Below, in pieces: positions 6,792-8,679 of a DNA stretch of 8,679 bases (position 1 is the stretch's first letter; each line of letters begins with the position of its first letter). Made by a program: the position numbers and the translations under genes. The stretch covers positions 1 to 8,679 of the forward strand of contig ONFW01000048.1 of assembly GCA_900317215.1 (NCBI GenBank), written 5' to 3'. Below the pieces are notes generated by a model, which saw nothing but the letters and a program-made list of their open reading frames with translations, did no database searches and was not told where the DNA came from. The stretch comes from an uncultured Eubacteriales bacterium (GTDB taxonomy: Bacteria; Bacillota; Clostridia; Oscillospirales; Acutalibacteraceae).

Positions 6792-7190
6792 TTAGTCGAT
6801 CCCGTGAGCCGCCAGAGCCCTTTGCATGAATCTCTCCGAAAAAACAGCATATCTTTCATGCTTTCCTTCCGCAACAACGCCCGCCTCGTCCCATGCCGAG
6901 ACATCAAAGCAGTATTTTCTCCCTTCGACCTGTGTCAGAACGGCCTTTACCGTAACGGTACAGCCCACCGGGGTAGCTGCCTTATGCTCGACCGATATCA
7001 TCGTTCCTACGGTAGTCGCACCTTCTTCTGTAAGCTTCTCACTCAGCTCACAGGAAGCTCCTTCCATAAGAGCGATAAGCACCGGAGTCGCAAGCACTCT
7101 CAGCGATCCGCTTCCGGCTCTTAACGCCGTCATTTCCTCCGTGACCGTCTTTGAAATAACGATCTCAGAGCCTGTTGCATTATGTTCCAT
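6792..7190 (-). CDS. Hotdog-fold thioesterase, FlK-like
   Basis: This 132-residue protein has the size and pattern of single-domain hotdog thioesterases of the fluoroacetyl-CoA thioesterase (FlK)-like family. T35 (LATPVL), E43 (LMEGAS) and H69 (SVEHKAATPVG) have spacings of 8 and 26 residues, the same as the catalytic Thr42, Glu50 and His76 known for Streptomyces FlK. Family members hydrolyse acyl-CoA thioesters; many in gut Firmicutes are annotated only as thioesterase family protein, and fluoroacetyl-CoA specificity should not be assumed. GGAGG (7202-7198 on the minus strand) lies 7 nt before the ATG. It diverges from the downstream membrane protein gene, sharing an 81-bp gap with that gene's promoter. 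No convincing promoter of its own was found. Confidence 0.88.
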   Translation of the reverse strand: MEHNATGSEIVISKTVTEEMTALRAGSGSLRVLATPVLIALMEGASCELSEKLTEEGATTVGTMISVEHKAATPVGCTVTVKAVLTQVEGRKYCFDVSAWDEAGVVAEGKHERYAVFSERFMQRALAAHGID

Positions 7191-7208
7191 TTTTCCGCCT
7201 CCCTCAAC

Positions 7209-7237
7209 TTGATAAAATCGTTCTTTACTGATATAAT
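7209..7237 (+). promoter_or_regulatory. Sigma-A promoter of the DUF1624 gene
   Basis: TTGATA (7209-7214) and a perfect TATAAT (7232-7237) are separated by 17 bp, with an extended -10 TGA at 7229-7231. Transcription would start near 7244, leaving a leader of about 28 nt with AAGGAG (7260-7265) before the ATG at 7272. The -35 box lies only 18 bp from the thioesterase start codon on the other strand, so the two genes share a compact divergent control region. Confidence 0.82.
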
Positions 7238-7271
7238 GATTCTTAGCTTATCTTTAATAAAGGAGCATATT

Positions 7272-8153
7272 ATGTCTAATAAAACCTCAGAAAAAAAGTC
7301 GTCCCCTGCCGAAAAGAACAAGGGCGTCAGGATCACCATAAAAAACACCTCGGAGGGCTCCGTTAAGGAACGTCCCCGTATACATACCTTAGATGAATTA
7401 AGAGGCTTTGCCGTCTTTTGTATGATCTTTTTTCATGCCTTTTACACTATCGGCTTTGTATTCGGACAGAAATGGGGCGTCACCCTTGTAGATTTCTTCT
7501 ACCCTGCCGAGCCGTATTTTGCAGGACTGTTCATCATCATTTCAGGCATAGCGTCTAATCTCAGTCATTCAAATCTTGAAAGAGGCGTAAAGCTTGCTCT
7601 TATCTCCCTTGCCGTTTCCATTGTCAGCCTGATTGTTCTCGGGCAAAAAGGCATGATCCAATTCGGCATACTTCACTTTCTTTCAGCGGCTATGATCTTT
7701 TACGGGCTTACAAACAAGTATCTCAGGCTAATTCCCTCTGTTTTGGGTATCATACTTAATATCCTGCTGTTCATTCTCACCTATAATATAACTTCCCATA
7801 CCATAGGTCTGCCGTACCTGTTTTCCTTCACTCTGCCCGACAGTCTTTATTCTACGGAATATCTCTTTATGCTTGGCTTCCCGAACAGTAAATTCTACAG
7901 CTCGGACTATTTTCCGATAATACCGTGGCTTTTCCTGTTTATTGCAGGAGCTTTTCTCGGCATGATATTAGTTAAAAGAAAATTCCCGAAATTCATGTTC
8001 AAAAAGCGTATTCCGCCCCTTGCCTTTCTTGGCAGACATTCCCTGCTGGTATACCTTGCTCATCAGCCTGTCATCTTTGCGCTTTGCTATGCTGTTCAGG
8101 GTGTTGTATTCGCGTGGAACACTCTCATCGGCTTCTGCGGCGCAGTTTTCTGA
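7272..8153 (+). CDS. DUF1624 / YeiB-like multi-pass membrane protein (heparan-alpha-glucosaminide N-acetyltransferase type)
   Basis: Read from the ATG at 7272 (293 residues), this is a polytopic membrane protein. A Lys/Ser-rich cytoplasmic tail of about 36 residues precedes the family motif HTLDELRGFAVF (38-49), with H55 inside the first membrane segment. About seven hydrophobic segments follow, and near the C-terminus comes LGRHSLLVYLAHQPV (253-267), typical of DUF1624 and acyltransferase-3-like proteins. Relatives include human HGSNAT, which moves acetyl groups from acetyl-CoA across a membrane onto glucosamine; in bacteria the acceptor is usually unknown, perhaps a cell-envelope sugar. The frame is open upstream to 7182, but AAGGAG at 7260-7265 and the promoter at 7209-7237 fix the start at 7272. 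The end converges with the next gene, 29 bp away, with no clear terminator. Confidence 0.88.
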   Translation: MSNKTSEKKSSPAEKNKGVRITIKNTSEGSVKERPRIHTLDELRGFAVFCMIFFHAFYTIGFVFGQKWGVTLVDFFYPAEPYFAGLFIIISGIASNLSHSNLERGVKLALISLAVSIVSLIVLGQKGMIQFGILHFLSAAMIFYGLTNKYLRLIPSVLGIILNILLFILTYNITSHTIGLPYLFSFTLPDSLYSTEYLFMLGFPNSKFYSSDYFPIIPWLFLFIAGAFLGMILVKRKFPKFMFKKRIPPLAFLGRHSLLVYLAHQPVIFALCYAVQGVVFAWNTLIGFCGAVF

Positions 8154-8182
8154 TCTTATCTCCTTACAGGCCTGACCCGTGT

Positions 8183-8679
8183 TCAATCTATATCCTTGCC
8201 TTCAATGTGATCTAAAATATGCGCCATGAGCATGACATGGTTTATTTTATAGTTCGGCACTTTCCCGACAGCGTGTAAGTCGAGCGAGCGCGGCTTCATC
8301 TCATCACTCTCGAGTATCTGACCCGTTTCAGAGTCAACATAATACATTATAACTCCCTCGCTCGTGCCTTTCTCTTCCGTACCGCTGTAGCTTGCTGTCT
8401 TAGTGTAGTATTTGCACCAGATGACTGTTTTAAGCTCATCGGCGTCTTTTTCTGACATAAGCTCATTAGTCGAATCAGCACCCGACCAAGCGATTATTTC
8501 TTCCTTATCCTCGGGCTTGTCTGCTACTGTTTTGATTACTATAAAGGGATAGTATTCCTCCTCTGAGGCAGGTCTTTTGCCTGTAATGCCATACTGCTCA
8601 CTTATTGAATCGTAGTCAGTATTGCGGAAAATGCAGTGTGCAGTTACTTCGTCAGCCTTTATCGAAGCCTCCTCACTCA
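8183..8679 (-). CDS. Protein of unknown function, C-terminal part, cut by the right edge
   Basis: The minus-strand frame is open from the window edge to a TGA at 8185-8183, giving at least 164 codons with no stop. The ATG at 8458 is therefore probably internal, and no ribosome binding site precedes it. The visible part is hydrophilic and acidic, without membrane segments. It includes YYPFIVIKTVADKPEDKEEI, a Trp/Cys/Tyr-rich strand-like stretch (TVIWCKYYTKTASYSG), then GVIMYYVDSETGQILESDEM, and ends LMAHILDHIEGKDID. The YYVDSETGQIL pattern suggests beta-hairpins, but I recognise no family. The N-terminus, and so any signal peptide, lies outside the window. It converges on the DUF1624 gene. Confidence 0.75.
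   Translation of the reverse strand, partial: SEEASIKADEVTAHCIFRNTDYDSISEQYGITGKRPASEEEYYPFIVIKTVADKPEDKEEIIAWSGADSTNELMSEKDADELKTVIWCKYYTKTASYSGTEEKGTSEGVIMYYVDSETGQILESDEMKPRSLDLHAVGKVPNYKINHVMLMAHILDHIEGKDID

Noticed and set aside
6804..7212. Plus-strand frames opposite the thioesterase
   Set aside because: They are antisense to a gene with a good ribosome binding site and catalytic motif.
8154..8182. CAGGCCTG palindrome (8167-8174) as a terminator between convergent genes
   Set aside because: It is only 8 bp, has no loop and no T-tract on either strand.
1..8679. CRISPR array, transposon, tRNA or prophage attachment site
   Set aside because: The only regular repeats are the coding 69-bp LRR units; no transposase, spacer-repeat pattern, tRNA cloverleaf or integrase is visible.

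Overview
The window looks like a chromosomal segment of a low-to-mid-GC Firmicute of class Clostridia, most likely the Oscillospiraceae/Ruminococcus-like gut group. This rests on strong AGGAGG-type ribosome binding sites, TTGNNN-17-TATAAT promoters, the gene order dGTPase - dnaG - housekeeping sigma factor, and a secreted BspA-type leucine-rich repeat protein. The genus is an inference.

Layout. Positions 1-665 (minus strand) hold the 5' part of a secreted LRR_5/BspA-like protein. Its reading frame is broken by one base inside an A6 run in the signal peptide, and it runs off the left edge. Positions 666-898 are a divergent AT-rich regulatory region with one good promoter for each direction. 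Positions 899-1155 hold rpmE (ribosomal protein L31, zinc-binding form) with its own terminator. Positions 1182-5791 are a tight plus-strand block: a YigZ/IMPACT family protein, an HD-domain dGTPase-like protein, DNA primase (dnaG) and the primary sigma factor (sigA/rpoD). This is a macromolecular-synthesis type cluster: primase starts DNA chains, the dGTPase may adjust dNTP supply, and sigma A directs housekeeping transcription. Downstream, about 5807-6638, is a membrane-anchored alpha/beta hydrolase whose N-terminal coding region also appears frameshifted at an A run. It ends in a long hairpin that may stop transcription from both sides. Positions 6792-7190 (minus) encode a small hotdog thioesterase with the Thr-Glu-His spacing of fluoroacetyl-CoA thioesterase FlK. 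Diverging from it, 7272-8153 (plus) encodes a DUF1624/YeiB-like multi-pass membrane protein behind a near-consensus extended -10 promoter. The right edge (8183-8679, minus) is the C-terminal part of an unrecognised protein that continues beyond the window.

Most of the window is ordinary core genome. The parts most worth a second look are the two apparent one-base frameshifts at A runs near the 5' ends of two surface or membrane protein genes (either phase-variation-like switches or sequencing errors), the inverted repeats at the LRR promoter, and the unknown gene at the right edge. I see no convincing new multi-gene system, no mobile element, no CRISPR array and no tRNA or rRNA gene.
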